From: Rhodospirillaceae bacterium
Lineage (GTDB): Bacteria > Pseudomonadota > Alphaproteobacteria > Rhodospirillales > Rhodospirillaceae
Assembly (NCBI GenBank): GCA_947476925.1
Contig: CANJSF010000004.1
Span: 1 to 64,000, forward strand
Direction: 5' to 3'
Length of the DNA stretch: 64,000 nucleotides
The translations under genes were made by a program, and so were the position numbers. Shown one piece after another: positions 62,909-64,000 of the stretch; the first letter of the stretch is position 1; every line of letters begins with the position of its first letter. The notes beneath the pieces are model-generated. The model made no database searches and was not told the origin of the DNA. It was given only the letters and a program-made list of their open reading frames with translations.

Positions 62909-62958
62909 AGCCGCCAGCATCGTCGCCTACCACATCACCCCAAATCGGAGTCACCCCC

Positions 62959-63693
62959 ATGACCTCTCGCGCGCTTAAGACCTCTCCCCTCGCCCTTATC
63001 ATCGGCTTGGGCCTTCTGGCACCTGTTGCTGCGTTTGCGGAAGCCCCGGGCATGGATGGCCCCCGAATGGGTGGCGACATGGGTGGGCCAGGCGGGCGCG
63101 GCATGGAACGCATGGCCGAGCGCATGAAAGAGCGCTGCGAGAAAATGGAAGCCCGTTTGGCCGACATGAACAAAAAGCTGACAGCCGAGCAAGTGCGCGA
63201 CATCGTTGCGGGCAACTTGGCCCAAGCGGGCAACCCCAACATCAAGGTCGGCAAGGTGCAAGCCAAAGGCGAAGGTGTTGTCGCAGTCGAGATTGTCACC
63301 AAAGACGGCGCGTTGGTAAACACGCGTGAGATCTCGACTAAAACCGGCATGCCGGTCGAAGCAGGCCAACGCTGCGACAAAATTGAAGAGCGCATTGAAA
63401 AGGCCAGCCAGCGCCGCGAGCAAGGTGGCCCCGGCAGACGCATGGGTGGTCGCATGGCCGAAGGTATGGCGTTAATGGGCGGTGGGCCCGATCGCGACCT
63501 CAACCTCAGCGCTGCCCAAGTGAAAACCTTAGCCGAAGCGCGCCTCATCATGATGGGCAATCCGAATTTAAAGGTCGGCGCTGTGAAGGAAAAAGACAAA
63601 AACACCTACACGGTCGACATTGTCGCGTCGAATAACTCGCTCGTCCTCCAACGCGAAGTCGACAAGCACACTGGCCGCACAGAGAAAAATTAA
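62959..63693 (+). CDS. Periplasmic protein with two PepSY-like repeats
   Basis: Signal peptide MTSRALKTSPLALIIGLGLLAPVAAFA is followed by a Met/Gly-rich stretch (GMDGPRMGGDMGGPGGRGMERM). Two related modules follow: LTAEQVRDIVAGNLAQAGNPNIKVGKVQ...VNTREISTKTGMP and LSAAQVKTLAEARLIMMGNPNLKVGAVKEKDKNTYTVDIV...LQREVDKHTGR. These have the strand-helix form of PepSY domains, which often bind peptidases or sensors. The Met- and Glu-rich linker could bind Cu or other metals. GGAG lies eight bases before ATG 62959. Control by the divergent two-component system is likely. Confidence 0.75.
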   Translation: MTSRALKTSPLALIIGLGLLAPVAAFAEAPGMDGPRMGGDMGGPGGRGMERMAERMKERCEKMEARLADMNKKLTAEQVRDIVAGNLAQAGNPNIKVGKVQAKGEGVVAVEIVTKDGALVNTREISTKTGMPVEAGQRCDKIEERIEKASQRREQGGPGRRMGGRMAEGMALMGGGPDRDLNLSAAQVKTLAEARLIMMGNPNLKVGAVKEKDKNTYTVDIVASNNSLVLQREVDKHTGRTEKN

Positions 63694-63769
63694 CCTTCAC
63701 GAATGCTGGTCGAGACACCCAAAGAGGCCCCCAGCCTTCTTTCGATCCGTCACTCTCGACCGACCCCAG

Positions 63770-63808
63770 CCCCGGCGGTGCCCCCCAGCCCGCCGGGGTT
63801 CATTTTTT
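63770..63808 (+). terminator. Terminator after the PepSY-like gene
   Basis: CCCCGGCGG (63770-63778) pairs perfectly with CCGCCGGGG (63790-63798) across an 11-base loop, followed by TTCATTTTTT, 76 bases after the stop codon. Confidence 0.85.
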
Positions 63809-64000
63809 CGCCTTATTGTAAGCCCCCCCCATTTGGGGATGACGGCGGCTACGCTTTAGTTGGTACCTCTCCTGCCACGACTTCTGATCCTAAGCAGCTT
63901 CGTGAAGCACCAGAAAAGTTGAGGCAACCATGCACATTCAAGATTCCTCAAATTTGAGGCCCAAGCCCTCCAATAACCAATCGTAAGGCTCACAACTGAG
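63809..64000. other. Window end, no gene recognised
   Basis: A Pro-rich 84-codon frame runs from 63703 to 63957 across the terminator and is not credible as a gene. No start of a further gene can be supported before the window ends. Confidence 0.35.

Noticed and set aside
61732-62958. Long open plus-strand frame running into the PepSY-like gene
   Set aside because: It is antisense to the well-supported kinase and regulator genes; only the part from ATG 62959, with a signal peptide, is real.
63703-63957. 84-codon Pro-rich frame at the window end
   Set aside because: It runs across a strong terminator and has no domain.

Overview
The window looks like part of an alphaproteobacterial chromosome, most likely from a Rhodospirillales-type or related aerobic lineage. 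The evidence is the ctaC-ctaD-ctaG-ctaE-DUF983 oxidase operon, an RpoE-ChrR (ECF11-type) pair beside a CFA-like lipid operon, a soeABC-type molybdoenzyme, a DUF1022/ELM1-like gene and a CGGAAAAGTGG-type intergenic repeat. Genes are dense and G+C is moderately high, except for the first ~3.3 kb, which reads visibly lower in G+C.

Layout. 0.1-3.4 kb: a tRNA-Thr gene, then a short islet bounded by a degenerate second copy of the tRNA 3' end. The islet carries a TPR/glycosyltransferase gene and a frameshifted PEP-CTERM protein gene with a well-formed sigma-54 promoter and a pair of 20-bp inverted sites. 3.5-13.0 kb: an orphan OmpR-type regulator, chrR-rpoE with a recognisable autoregulatory promoter, and a likely RpoE regulon (flavoprotein, DUF1365, CFA-like methyltransferase, GPH-type transporter, DUF3833 lipoprotein, with an SDR and a DUF6134 gene facing it). 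13.1-16.2 kb: an orphan solute-binding protein, DUF2237 and two SnoaL-like secreted paralogues. 16.2-24.2 kb: cytochrome oxidase genes, with ctaB, a divergent heme-copper-oxidase-like subunit I, a DUF420 gene and a 47-residue membrane protein on the minus strand, and ctaCDGE-DUF983 on the plus strand. 24.4-27.3 kb: two ammonium transporters; the second has a sigma-54 promoter and an NtrC-type box.

27.3-35.1 kb: a His-rich VOC protein, then rhodanese, a universal stress protein and soeABC (probable sulfite:quinone oxidoreductase), followed by a palindrome, a small unknown protein and a Tat-type methyltransferase-fold protein. 35.3-42.7 kb: pepN, a possible transglutaminase-fold protein, a DUF115-like protein, pirin with a divergent LysR regulator, and a membrane hydrolase. 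42.7-53.5 kb: detoxification-type genes: FAD oxidoreductase, a solute-binding protein coupled to a paraoxonase homologue and an alpha/beta hydrolase, three glutathione S-transferases, hydroxypyruvate isomerase, and a hybrid histidine kinase broken by a 1-base insertion in a T run. 53.6-64 kb: S9 peptidase, DUF1022, DUF2892, DUF1838, an almost gene-free 0.6-kb gap, pyrE, a 59-bp tandem repeat, a DUF3108-like protein, and an EnvZ/OmpR-type system divergent from a double-PepSY-like periplasmic protein across a promoter region with GTTACA boxes at 10-bp steps.

No rRNA, CRISPR array, intact transposase, integrase or replication origin was seen. The least conventional parts are the tRNA-Thr islet with its sigma-54/PEP-CTERM module, the subunit-I-like oxidase protein with incomplete CuB ligands, the exported methyltransferase pair, and the bacterial paraoxonase operon.
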